A DNA stretch of 64,000 nucleotides, taken from assembly GCA_963817945.1 (NCBI GenBank), contig CAWFQH010000001.1:434001-498000 (forward strand), in the 5' to 3' direction. The notes under the pieces are model-generated. The model searched no databases, was not told the origin of the DNA, and worked only from the letters and a program-made list of their open reading frames with translations. Below, in pieces: positions 43,464-51,340 of the stretch. Numbering within the stretch: the stretch's first letter is position 1; each line of letters opens with the position of its first letter. The stretch is from VRUE01 sp963817945. Its GTDB lineage: Bacteria > Actinomycetota > Thermoleophilia > Solirubrobacterales > 70-9. The position numbers and the translations under genes are program-made.

Positions 43464-43551
43464 CCCCGGTGGTAGCCCGGCTGACTCCGGTGAAGGAGTT
43501 CCGACGGCTTTGCGCCCCCGCCTCGCAGCGGGTTTGCCTTTTGCACCGAGG
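43464..43551 (-). promoter_or_regulatory. c-di-GMP-I (GEMM-I) riboswitch in the pilA leader
   Basis: The minus-strand RNA has the full GEMM-I layout. P1 pairs CCTCGGTG with CACCGGGG. P2 has AGGCAAACC on one side and GGCGCAAAGCC on the other, capped by CCCGCT-GCGA-GGCGGG, a GNRA tetraloop. P3 is AACTCC/GGAGT, and the 3' strand reads AGCCGGGCTACC. By alignment to the V. cholerae Vc2 aptamer the ligand-binding G20, A47 and C92 equivalents are retained, so c-di-GMP rather than 3'3'-cGAMP is predicted. Downstream, GACC-ACAGGA-GGTC can enclose the pilA ribosome site, pointing to translational control. About 70 bp separate it from the start codon. Confidence 0.85.
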
Positions 43552-43712
43552 CACTGGCAGATTCATCACAGCCGCTTAATCGACCGTCTGCCCGATCCCT
43601 AAATCCCTGAAATTTGGGCTTCGTGCCGCAAAAAGTCAGGTTTGCTGACGTAATGACTAATCACAACTGCTTACTTCCGCCGACAGCCGAGCGTCTGCGC
43701 CCGGGTAGGCCG

Positions 43713-44957
43713 CTAGCCAACCTTGTCGTAGAGGCTGAAGATCGGCAGGTACATCGCGATCACGATGAAGCCGACGATGCCGCCGACGAAGACGATCATC
43801 AACGGCTCGATCAGCGAGGTGAGGGCTTTGATCTTGGCGTCGACCTCGGTCTCGTAGAAGTCGGCGATTTTGGCCAGCATGTGTTCGAGCTGCCCGGTCT
43901 CCTCGCCGACCGCGACCATGTGACCGACCATGGGTGGGAAGATCGGCGCCCGCTCGATTGGGCCGGCCAGCGAGCCGCCGCGCTTAGCGGAGGCGTAGAC
44001 CTCGTCCATCGCATCCTCGATGACGACGTTGCCGGCGGTTTCGCCGGTCAGCTTGATCGACTGCAGCATCGGCACGCCAGCCGAGACCGAGCCCGAGAAG
44101 GTTCGTGACCAGCGGGCGAGCGCGATCTTCTGGATCACGTCGCCGATTTTGAACGGAACGCGCAGGAGGAGGCGCTCCCACGTGGCCCTGCCGCTGTCGG
44201 TCTTCTTCCAGCGGAAGAAAGCGACTGCCCCGCCGACAAGAGCCGGCAGGAGGATGAACCAGTAGCTGGTGATCAGGTCCGAGGCGCTCACGCAGAACTG
44301 GGTGGGAAGGGGGAGCGCGGAGCTCGATTCCCCGTTTTCCTCGGCCAGTTCTTCGAAGATGCCGGCGAAAACGGGGATGATGAAGGCGACGATCGCCAGC
44401 AGGGCCACGACGGCGAACCCGAACACCAGCGCCGGGTACATCATCGCCGATTTCACCTGGCGCCTCAGCGCGTCGGCTTTCTCCACCTGGTAGGCGATCC
44501 GATCGAGCGCATCCTCGAGCCGACCCGATTCCTCACCGGAGCGGACCATCGCGCAGAAGAGGCGATCGAAGACGTCGGGGTGGCGCTCCATCGCTTGCTC
44601 GAGGGTGCTGCCAGCCTCGACGTCGGCCCGAACGCCGCCCACCGCCTCCTTGATCTTGTCGTCCTGGGTTTGCTCCTCGAGCGTGTGCAGGGTGCGCAGC
44701 ATCGGCATGCCGGAGGCGACCAGGGTCGCGAACTGGCGCGAGAAGACGGCCAGCTCGCGCGTGTCGACGCTTTTCCAGCGTTTGAAGAAGTCCTCGATTG
44801 CGATCGGCGCGCTCTTCTCGGAGACGTCGAGAACGATCAGGCCGCGTTGACGCAGCTGCTCGGTTACCTGAACCTTCGACTCGGCCTCGACCTCGCCGGT
44901 CGTTGCGGCGCCGGCCAGGTCCATCGCCCTGAAGGCGAAGGTGCTTGCCCCGGCCAT
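43713..44957 (-). CDS. pilC: Type IV pilus inner-membrane platform protein PilC
   Basis: The 414-aa protein has two T2SSF domains (each about 120 residues of helices: LAVFSRQFATLVASGMPMLR and WSRTFSGSVSAGVPMLQSIKL) and three membrane helices (LVFGFAVVALLAIVAFIIPV, WFILLPALVGGAVAFF, LMIVFVGGIVGFIVIAMYLP). It is the rotary platform driven by PilB and PilT. It begins 3 bp after the pilT stop. Its own stop is 320 bp from pilA; that gap holds the riboswitch (43464-43551), while 43552-43712 is AT-richer and should carry the pilA promoter, which I cannot place. Confidence 0.95.
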   Translation of the reverse strand: MAGASTFAFRAMDLAGAATTGEVEAESKVQVTEQLRQRGLIVLDVSEKSAPIAIEDFFKRWKSVDTRELAVFSRQFATLVASGMPMLRTLHTLEEQTQDDKIKEAVGGVRADVEAGSTLEQAMERHPDVFDRLFCAMVRSGEESGRLEDALDRIAYQVEKADALRRQVKSAMMYPALVFGFAVVALLAIVAFIIPVFAGIFEELAEENGESSSALPLPTQFCVSASDLITSYWFILLPALVGGAVAFFRWKKTDSGRATWERLLLRVPFKIGDVIQKIALARWSRTFSGSVSAGVPMLQSIKLTGETAGNVVIEDAMDEVYASAKRGGSLAGPIERAPIFPPMVGHMVAVGEETGQLEHMLAKIADFYETEVDAKIKALTSLIEPLMIVFVGGIVGFIVIAMYLPIFSLYDKVG

Positions 44958-44960
44958 TCG

Positions 44961-46145
44961 CTAGCCCCCCTGGGTATAGGCGGGAGGTGGGGGTGCGGGC
45001 GGTGACGGGGCCGCCGGAGGCGCTGCCATGGGCGGTTGCATCCCGGCGCCGGCGCCCTGCAGCGCAGCGGGCGCCACCGGTGCTCCGCCAAGCAGTCGTT
45101 TCAGCTCCTCCGGAACCGAGGCGCGCTGCTCGGCCAGCGAGCGGGTAATCGTCCCGGCGCGCACCAGCCGCACCAGGTCGGCGTCCATCGTCTGCATCCC
45201 AACGGCGCCGGAGGTCTGCACGGCGGCGTAGATCTGGTGCGTCTTGCCCTCGCGGATCAGGTTGCGGATCGCGGGGGTCGGCACCAGCACCTCGGTGGCG
45301 ACGACCCGGCCCATCCCGTCCGCGGTCGGCAGCAGCTGCTGGGTGACGATCCCCTGCAGGGCGATCGAGAGCTGCGTCCGCACCTGGCCCTGCTGCTGGG
45401 GCGGGAAGACGTCGATGATGCGGTCGACCGTCTGCGCGGTCGACTGGGTGTGCAGGGTGGCGAAGACGAGGTGGCCGGTCTCGGCCGCGGTCAGCGCGGT
45501 GGAGATCGTCTCCAGGTCGCGCATCTCGCCGACCAGGATCACGTCGGGGTCCTCGCGCAGGGCGGCGCGCAAGCCGAGTGCGAAGTCCTCCGCGTCGGAG
45601 CCCACCTCGCGCTGGTTGACGATCGAGCGTTTGTGCTGGTGCAGGAACTCGATCGGGTCCTCGATCGTGAGGATGTGGTCCTGGCGCTCCTGGTTGATCA
45701 CGTCGATCATCGCGGCCAGGGTCGTGCTCTTGCCCGAGCCGGTCGGGCCCGTAACCAGCACGAAGCCGCGCGGTTTGGAGGCCAGCTCGCGCAGCACCTG
45801 CGGCACCTTCAGCGAGTCGAGACTGGGGATGTCCTGCGGGACGAGGCGGAAGGCGGCGCTGACCGAGCCGCGCTGGAAGAAGCAGTTGACGCGGAAGCGG
45901 GCGACGCCGGGGATCGCGTAGGCAAAGTCGAGCTGTTTGTGATTCTCGAAGCGTTTGCGCTGGTCGTCGTTGAGGATGCTGTAGACGACCTCGCGCGTCT
46001 CCTGGCCGGAGAGCACGGGGAAGCCCTCCATGGGGCAGATCTTGCCCTTGTCGCGCATCGAGGGCGGCGCGCCGGCGGTCAAGTGCACGTCTGAGGCGCG
46101 CGCCTCGACCATGCGGCGCAGGACCTCTGAGAAGTCGAACTCCAT
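44961..46145 (-). CDS. pilT: Type IV pilus retraction ATPase PilT
   Basis: The 394-aa hexameric ATPase has LVTGPTGSGKSTTLAAMID (Walker A), the Asp box TIEDPIEFLHQHKRSIVNQREVG, Walker B DPDVILVGEMRD, and the His box TGHLVFATLHTQS. The retraction signature is present as AIRNLIREGKTHQI, so this is PilT and not PilB. The last 40 residues are Pro/Ala-rich and unusual (PPAAPSPPAPPPPAYTQGG). ATG 46145 follows AAGGTGA; a GTG six bases earlier is possible. Follows pilB after 90 bp that include a perfect 16-bp palindrome. Confidence 0.96.
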   Translation of the reverse strand: MEFDFSEVLRRMVEARASDVHLTAGAPPSMRDKGKICPMEGFPVLSGQETREVVYSILNDDQRKRFENHKQLDFAYAIPGVARFRVNCFFQRGSVSAAFRLVPQDIPSLDSLKVPQVLRELASKPRGFVLVTGPTGSGKSTTLAAMIDVINQERQDHILTIEDPIEFLHQHKRSIVNQREVGSDAEDFALGLRAALREDPDVILVGEMRDLETISTALTAAETGHLVFATLHTQSTAQTVDRIIDVFPPQQQGQVRTQLSIALQGIVTQQLLPTADGMGRVVATEVLVPTPAIRNLIREGKTHQIYAAVQTSGAVGMQTMDADLVRLVRAGTITRSLAEQRASVPEELKRLLGGAPVAPAALQGAGAGMQPPMAAPPAAPSPPAPPPPAYTQGG

Positions 46146-46199
46146 GGTCACCTTGATCGACCCCCTGTAACGATCTCTTTAGGACGTGCCCGCGATTGA

Positions 46200-46215
46200 C
46201 CACCCATATGGGTGG
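46200..46215. repeat. Perfect 16-bp palindrome between pilB and pilT
   Basis: CCACCC-ATAT-GGGTGG is fully symmetric. With no T-run and a 4-base centre it is a better candidate for a protein-binding or processing site than for a terminator. Confidence 0.5.
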
Positions 46216-46235
46216 CTAAGTGGGGGAACGTGCGC

Positions 46236-48029
46236 TCACGCCGTGACACGGAGTACCTCCTCGAGACTGGTGAGGCCGCTGCGGACCTTGGTGATGCCGT
46301 CCTCGCGCAGGGTCAGCATGCCCTCCTCCCGCGCCACGGTGCTGATCTCGGCCTCGGCCGCGTGTTCGATCGCCATCTCCTTGATCCGTTCGCTCATCTG
46401 CATCACCGAGAAGAGGCCGACTCGGCCTTTGTAGCCGCTCTGGTTGCAGCGGCTGCAGCCCACCGGCTCGTAGGCCTCGAGCTCGGCGCCAACGCGGATG
46501 TCGGCGTCCGCCAACGCCTCGGGGCTGACGATCGTGCGCCGCTTGCAGTGCGCGCAGAGCTTGCGGGCCAGCCGCTGGGCGACCACGCAGTCGACTGCGG
46601 AGGCGGTGAGGAAGGACTCGATCCCCATCTTGGTCAGGCGGGTGATCGCCCCGGGCGCGTCGTTGGTATGGAGGGTGGTCAGCATCATGTGGCCGGTCAG
46701 CGCCGCCTCGATCGCGATTCGCGCCGTCTCGCCGTCACGGATCTCGCCGACCATCACGATGTCCGGATCGGCGCGCAGGATCGAGCGCAGGCCGGTGGCG
46801 AAGTCGAGGCCGGCAGCGCGGTTAACGTTGATCTGGTTGATCCCTTGCAGGCGGTACTCGACCGGGTCCTCGATCGTGATGATGTTCTTCTCGACCTGGT
46901 TCAGCGACTGCAGCGCCGCGTAGAGCGTCGTGCTCTTACCGGAGCCGGTCGGCCCCGTCACCAGCACCGCCCCGTAGGCCTGGCGGAAGGAGGCCTCGAA
47001 GCGCTCGCGCCCCGACGCATCCATGCCGAGGTCGTCGAGCGAGTGCTGGGCGTTGTCCTTGTCGAGGATGCGGATCGTCGCCCCCTCGCCGCGCTGGGTC
47101 GGCAGGGTGGTGATACGAAGATCGACGCGGCGGTCCTCGACGGTGACGCTGACCCGGCCGTCCTGCGGCACCCGCTTCTCGGCGATGTTGAGGTCGCTCA
47201 TGATCTTCACCCGCGATACGACCGCGCTGACCATCCGCTTCGGCACGTGGGCGGCCTCGCGCAGGACGCCGTCGACGCGGAAGCGGACCCGCATCTCCCC
47301 CTCGCCGGGCTCGAAGTGCACGTCGGAGGCCCCCTCCCCCACCGCCTGGCCGAGGATGCTGTAGACGAGTTTGATGACCGGCGCGTCTTCGGCGCTGACT
47401 TCGATGTCGGCGACTTCGGCCAGCTCGTCTTCGTCGGCCGCTTCGCCTTCGGTGACCGCCTCGCTGACCGCGCTCTGCAGCGTGTTGAGGCGGCCGATCA
47501 AAGACTCGATGTCCTCCTCGGCGGCAACCGCCACACGGCAGTCCAGTGCCGTGGCGATCTGGATGTCGTCGACCGCGAGCACGTTGGTCGGGTCGGCCAT
47601 TGCCACCAGCAGCGTCTCCTGGTCGACGAAGCCCACCGGCAGAGCCCTGTAGCGGCGCGCCGTGTTGACCGAGATCAAGTTGGCGGCGGCCATGTCCACC
47701 TGGAAGGCGGAGAGATCGACGTGGTCGAGCCCGTAGCGCTCGGCCACTGCGCGCGAGAGCTGATCGGCGGTGATCGCCCCCTGCTCGACCAAAAGCCGCT
47801 CGGGCGGGCGCCCGGCGGTGCGCGCCTGCTCGATCGCCTGCCGCGCCTGCTCGTCGGTGACGAAGCCGAGGTCGACGAGGACGTCGGTGACGAAGCCGCT
47901 GGAGCGGCCGCGCGCCACCGGCGGCGTCAGCCCGGGCGTGCCACCTTCCTGGGGGTCCAGCGCCGGCGCGGTCGAGTCGCCGGAGTCGGGGACCGGTCGC
48001 AGGTGGCTCGGCAAGTCCCGCGCGTCCAT
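46236..48029 (-). CDS. pilB: Type IV pilus extension ATPase PilB
   Basis: The 597-aa hexameric motor polymerises pilin. An N-terminal MshEN-like domain (VTDVLVDLGFVTDEQARQAI, LLVEQGAITADQLSRAVAERYGL) precedes the ATPase core with TGPTGSGKSTTLYAAL, TIEDPVEYRLQGINQINVN, DPDIVMVGEIRDGETA, and TGHMMLTTLHTNDAPGAITRL. The zinc-binding tetracysteine is CAHC...CSRC, typical of PilB/GspE. MshEN domains can bind c-di-GMP in some relatives, but the leading Arg of the first RLGxxL motif is not seen here. It starts 6 bp from the thioredoxin-like gene's stop. Confidence 0.95.
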   Translation of the reverse strand: MDARDLPSHLRPVPDSGDSTAPALDPQEGGTPGLTPPVARGRSSGFVTDVLVDLGFVTDEQARQAIEQARTAGRPPERLLVEQGAITADQLSRAVAERYGLDHVDLSAFQVDMAAANLISVNTARRYRALPVGFVDQETLLVAMADPTNVLAVDDIQIATALDCRVAVAAEEDIESLIGRLNTLQSAVSEAVTEGEAADEDELAEVADIEVSAEDAPVIKLVYSILGQAVGEGASDVHFEPGEGEMRVRFRVDGVLREAAHVPKRMVSAVVSRVKIMSDLNIAEKRVPQDGRVSVTVEDRRVDLRITTLPTQRGEGATIRILDKDNAQHSLDDLGMDASGRERFEASFRQAYGAVLVTGPTGSGKSTTLYAALQSLNQVEKNIITIEDPVEYRLQGINQINVNRAAGLDFATGLRSILRADPDIVMVGEIRDGETARIAIEAALTGHMMLTTLHTNDAPGAITRLTKMGIESFLTASAVDCVVAQRLARKLCAHCKRRTIVSPEALADADIRVGAELEAYEPVGCSRCNQSGYKGRVGLFSVMQMSERIKEMAIEHAAEAEISTVAREEGMLTLREDGITKVRSGLTSLEEVLRVTA

Positions 48030-48035
48030 GCGGGG

Positions 48036-48608
48036 CTACGGGTGGTAGTCGACGGTGGGGCCCTTGTAGCCGGCGTCGATGATCGCCTGCTTGATGCTCT
48101 GCGGGCTCTGGAAGCCGTAGCTGACCGACGCGGTCGGGACCGTCTGCTTCAGGCGCTTCGGCGTGACGACGACGAGCGCCGGCACTCGCTGCACGCCAAC
48201 GCCCTCGCTGATCTCCGCGTAGCGGGAGATCCTGCTGGCTGGAATGACGAAGAGTGAGACGCCCGGGAAGGCCTCGATGTCCTGCGTCGCCCGCTTCACC
48301 AGCCGGTCATCGATGCCGCCCTCGCGAACGAAGAGCAAGGCGACCGTCTGGTTCGCTTCGTAGGCGCGGAGGACGTGGCGAGGCAGCGGCGGCGCGTCAA
48401 GCGAGGACGGGGCCGGCAGGCTGACGGAAGCAGCACCGCCTTCGGTCGGCTCGGTCACGCCCAGGGTCGCTTCGGTAGCAGTCGCGCCCGTTTCCCCTTC
48501 TTCTTCGCCACCACCCCCGCCCGAGAGGACGAAGAAGCCGACGGCCACGAGCAGCACGCCGACCAAAGCGAGCTGAGCGAGCGGGTTGCTGTTGAGCTGC
48601 TCCCTCAT
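48036..48608 (-). CDS. Membrane-anchored thioredoxin-fold-like protein in pilus operon
   Basis: The 190-aa product has an N-terminal membrane helix (LALVGVLLVAVGFFVLSG) after a short cytoplasmic start, then an acidic linker and a domain reading TVALLFVREGGIDDRLVKRA, FPGVSLFVIPASRISRYAEI, VGVQRVPALVVVTPKR and GFQSPQSIKQAIIDAGY. The order strand-helix-strand and the cis-Pro-like VQRVPALVV fit a thioredoxin fold lacking catalytic CxxC. It is first in the pilBTC operon. Role may be chaperone or scaffold for pilus assembly; unproven. Confidence 0.7.
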   Translation of the reverse strand: MREQLNSNPLAQLALVGVLLVAVGFFVLSGGGGGEEEGETGATATEATLGVTEPTEGGAASVSLPAPSSLDAPPLPRHVLRAYEANQTVALLFVREGGIDDRLVKRATQDIEAFPGVSLFVIPASRISRYAEISEGVGVQRVPALVVVTPKRLKQTVPTASVSYGFQSPQSIKQAIIDAGYKGPTVDYHP

Positions 48609-48785
48609 ACGTTCGCTTACTCGACAACGGGGAGGCGGAGCTTAAATTTGGGCGGACGCGCTCAGATCGAGGAAGTGCTGCCGGCGCCGACCCCGGCCTG
48701 CGCTAAATCCCCACCCGCTTCCGGCTCATAGCGCGTTTAAATAGACCAAAGACTTGGATTATTCCTAAACACGACTGTTTCCTGT

Positions 48786-48791
48786 CATAAT
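48786..48791 (+). promoter_or_regulatory. -10 element (CATAAT) of winged-helix regulator promoter
   Basis: CATAAT, one base from the sigma-70 consensus, is 9 bp before the TTG start at 48801. Leaderless transcription is likely. Confidence 0.5.
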
Positions 48792-48800
48792 CGGAAGCGC

Positions 48801-49811
48801 TTGACTGCCAGTGGGGCCAACGGGAACGGGAGCCCGGCGCGCTCGGGGACGCGCGCACTAGGGCTGCTGGCAAAACCCTTGAACGGGTCGATCCTCCACA
48901 TCCTCGCCAAGGACCCAACCCGGCTGATCGACCTGCGCCGCGAATGTGGCGCTCCCGCGCAGACGACCCTTCGCGCGCATCTGCGGGAACTCGAAGCGTT
49001 GGGAACGATCGGCAAGCAACGACGCAATCGCTTCCCCGGTGCGCTCGAATACGAGCTGGAGCCGCCTGGGACCGAGCTGCTCCTCGTCCTGAAAGTTCTC
49101 GAACGTTGGCTCGAGGAAGCGCCGGAAGGTCCCCTCGAATTCGGGACTCGCGGTGCTAAAGCGGCGACGAAGGCGTTGCTCGAGGGCTGGTCCTCGAGCA
49201 TGCTGCGCGCTCTCGCGGCCCGCCCTCTTTCGCTCACCGAGCTCGACAGCGTCATCAGCGCCCTCAACTATCCGTCCTTGGAGCGACGCCTGGCTGCGAT
49301 GCGGCTCTCCGGTCAAGTCGTCGCCTGCGAGGCCGAGGGCAGCGGCACCCCATACCGAGTCACGGAGTGGCTGCGCCGGGGGATCGCCCCACTTACTGCA
49401 GCCGCTCGTTGGGAGCGGCGGTACGCCCCTGAGGGGTCGGCGCCCGTCGCACGCATCGATGCCGAGGCCGCCTTCCTGCTCGCCCTGCCCTTGGTACGCC
49501 TTGCTCCTGAGCTGTCCGGCTCCTGCCGGATGGGAGTAGAGATGAGGACGGGCAACGAGCATCGTTTAGTGGGGGCGACTGCGCAGGTCGAGCAGGGCAG
49601 GATTCGCTTTTGCACCATTCGCCTGCAGGGCGACGCCGACGCCTGGGCCACCGGCTCAGCGATGGGCTGGCTGCACGCCGTGACCGGCGCCGAACTCGAT
49701 GGGCTCCAGATGGGCGGGGACCAGCGCTTGGCCCGCTCGCTGGCCGAGGGCCTGCACATGGCGCTGTTCAGATCACGCCGCCACAGGCCTGCCTCGCTGT
49801 CCCGGACTTGA
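48801..49811 (+). CDS. Tandem winged-helix transcriptional regulator
   Basis: The 336-aa product has two HxlR/ArsR-like winged helices. The first is LLAKPLNGSILHILAKDPTRLIDLRRECGAPAQTTLRAHLRELEALGTI (in pieces), and the second is LLEGWSSSMLRALAARPLSLTELDSVISALNYPSLERRLAAMRLSGQV. Around 120 residues follow with a possible ligand domain (RFCTIRLQGDADAWATGSAMGWLHAV). I do not recognise the C-terminal part. Start TTG 48801 fits a -10 hexamer 9 bp upstream. The 192 bp up to the pilus operon are AT-rich and hold the divergent promoters. Confidence 0.8.
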   Translation: MTASGANGNGSPARSGTRALGLLAKPLNGSILHILAKDPTRLIDLRRECGAPAQTTLRAHLRELEALGTIGKQRRNRFPGALEYELEPPGTELLLVLKVLERWLEEAPEGPLEFGTRGAKAATKALLEGWSSSMLRALAARPLSLTELDSVISALNYPSLERRLAAMRLSGQVVACEAEGSGTPYRVTEWLRRGIAPLTAAARWERRYAPEGSAPVARIDAEAAFLLALPLVRLAPELSGSCRMGVEMRTGNEHRLVGATAQVEQGRIRFCTIRLQGDADAWATGSAMGWLHAVTGAELDGLQMGGDQRLARSLAEGLHMALFRSRRHRPASLSRT

Positions 49812-49939
49812 GGGGAATTGGTCCTGGGCGGCAATGCCAACCAAGGCCGTTCGAGGGAACTTGACTTATTTCTTAAGTAGGGGAATATGCACAGGGATCT
49901 TTATTAAGATCAAAAACTGTTCTATTTATGGGAGGAAAT

Positions 49940-50758
49940 ATGTATCAGTCAAGACCCCTTCTCAAGCTGCTCATCGCCATAGGCGCGGCAGTTGCCATCC
50001 TCGCGATGACCGTGGCCTCCGCCTCAGCGGCCACGCCAGCTCCCGGTTACGAGAGGTTTGCCGGCTGCCCGAGCCCGGAAGAGAACGCCAGTGTGGCCGT
50101 ATGCAACCGCTCAATCGTGGATGGCGGCCACTTCCAGATGGGAAACAAAAAAGTGCCCATCGCCAATCCGCTCACCCTGACCGGAGGAGCCAACCTGGCA
50201 GGAGAAATCTTCGCCAATTCCAAAGGCGGACTGACCCCCGTCAAACAGCCGGTCCCCGGTGGCATCATCGGCCTCACGGGACTCGACTGGCTCGTTAATT
50301 TCCTCAACCTCGAGGGTCTGAAACTCTATGCGGTGACCGAGCTGGCGGGTCAACCGAAAATCGGCGATGGCCTCATCCTGCCGATCAAAGTTCATCTGAT
50401 TAACCCGGTTCTGGGCAATAACTGTTACGTGGGCTCCAGCGCGAATCCGATCGTGCTCAACCTCAAAACCGGTACGACCAACCCACCCCCGCCCAACAAA
50501 CCGATCACCGGCCAGGAACCAGAAAAATTCTTCGATGACGAATTTGGTGTCTCTCACTTCGAAAACGCCATCTTTGTCGACAACGCATTCTCGGCACCTG
50601 GCGCCAGCGGATGCACGTTGACCCTGTTCGGCTTCATCCCGATCAGCATCAACGGGCTGGTCAACTCACAGTCGGGGCTTCCATCGCCGGCTGGCACCAA
50701 CGAGACCGTGCAGCACATGGACCTCGAAATCGTGCCGCGGTCCTTGGTCTATCCCTGA
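49940..50758 (+). CDS. Secreted hypothetical protein
   Basis: The 272-aa product has a signal peptide (MYQSRPLLKLLIAIGAAVAI, then SASAATPAPG with cleavage after ASA). The mature part has four cysteines and extended Asn/Thr-rich sequence (LILPIKVHLINPVLGNNCYVG, NAFSAPGASGCTLTLFGFIPI). No family recognised. The gene has a strong ribosome site (GGAGGAAAT before ATG 49940) and a perfect terminator. Its codon use and lower GC differ from neighbours, and it is probably highly expressed or recently acquired. Confidence 0.8.
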   Translation: MYQSRPLLKLLIAIGAAVAILAMTVASASAATPAPGYERFAGCPSPEENASVAVCNRSIVDGGHFQMGNKKVPIANPLTLTGGANLAGEIFANSKGGLTPVKQPVPGGIIGLTGLDWLVNFLNLEGLKLYAVTELAGQPKIGDGLILPIKVHLINPVLGNNCYVGSSANPIVLNLKTGTTNPPPPNKPITGQEPEKFFDDEFGVSHFENAIFVDNAFSAPGASGCTLTLFGFIPISINGLVNSQSGLPSPAGTNETVQHMDLEIVPRSLVYP

Positions 50759-50775
50759 CACTCCTCCTCGTGAAC

Positions 50776-50807
50776 AAAAAAGGGCCGGGCTCTCGCCCGG
50801 CCCTTTT
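50776..50807 (+). terminator. Strong bidirectional terminator
   Basis: AAAAGGGCCGGGC pairs with GCCCGGCCCTTTT over a TCTC loop, with A-run before and T-run after, so it can stop transcripts of both the secreted-protein gene and the convergent lipoprotein gene. Confidence 0.85.
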
Positions 50808-50835
50808 GTCTGATCCTTGTGAAGGAAAAGGGTGG

Positions 50836-51324
50836 TCAGGCCGCCCCGACCACGCAAAACCTGATCCCGTAGTCCAGTGCCAATTGGCGCGCCTGTTCAA
50901 GTTCGTCGAGCACGCGAGCCTCACGAATCCCCTGCTTCGTCTCTAGTCGCGCGAGCGCCGTTTCGAACTCCTCGAAATACGCCTCCAGTTCGTCGTCCGC
51001 CGGTGGGTCCAGCGTCTTCAGCTCAGCGAGCATGCCTTCGATCGACGGGATCCCGAGCTTCCAGAAGCCGGCTCGAAAGGTGGCTTCTGCTTCTAGCTCG
51101 TCCGGATTGCGCTCTCTGTAAGCGACCGCATAGTTCTGGAACTCTTTGGCCAGTTCCACCCTCCAGCGCTTGCAATACGCGTTCGCCTCGGAGACGAACT
51201 CCTGCTTCGCCGCCGAGCTGCTGCCGCCATCGCCCACGTTCGAGCCGTTGTCGTCGTCGCCGCAGCCGACGACGGCCGCGGCAATGACGACCATCGCCAG
51301 CAGCGCTTTCGCTCGCATCCCCAT
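50836..51324 (-). CDS. Lipoprotein, paralogue of the one at 54.7 kb
   Basis: The 162-aa product has a signal ending in a lipobox VVGC (Cys 21), then a Ser/Gly/Asp linker (GDDDNGSNVGDGGSSSA) and a helical domain. Aligned to the protein at 54712 it shares the order KQEF-(D/S)EANAYC, MLAELKTLDPPA, YFEEFETALARLE, and LALDYGIRFC, with two conserved cysteines apart from the lipobox. The start at 51324 has AAAGGGGAAA upstream; a second ATG follows six bases later. Function unknown; cell-surface localisation by lipid anchor is expected. Confidence 0.8.
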   Translation of the reverse strand: MGMRAKALLAMVVIAAAVVGCGDDDNGSNVGDGGSSSAAKQEFVSEANAYCKRWRVELAKEFQNYAVAYRERNPDELEAEATFRAGFWKLGIPSIEGMLAELKTLDPPADDELEAYFEEFETALARLETKQGIREARVLDELEQARQLALDYGIRFCVVGAA

Positions 51325-51340
51325 AGTAAATTTCCCCTTT

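Noticed and set aside
43464..43551. 3'3'-cGAMP-sensing variant of the GEMM-I riboswitch
   Set aside because: The base corresponding to Vc2 position 20 reads G (AAAAGGCAAACC places A at 19 and G at 20 and 21), so the A20 change of cGAMP aptamers is absent.
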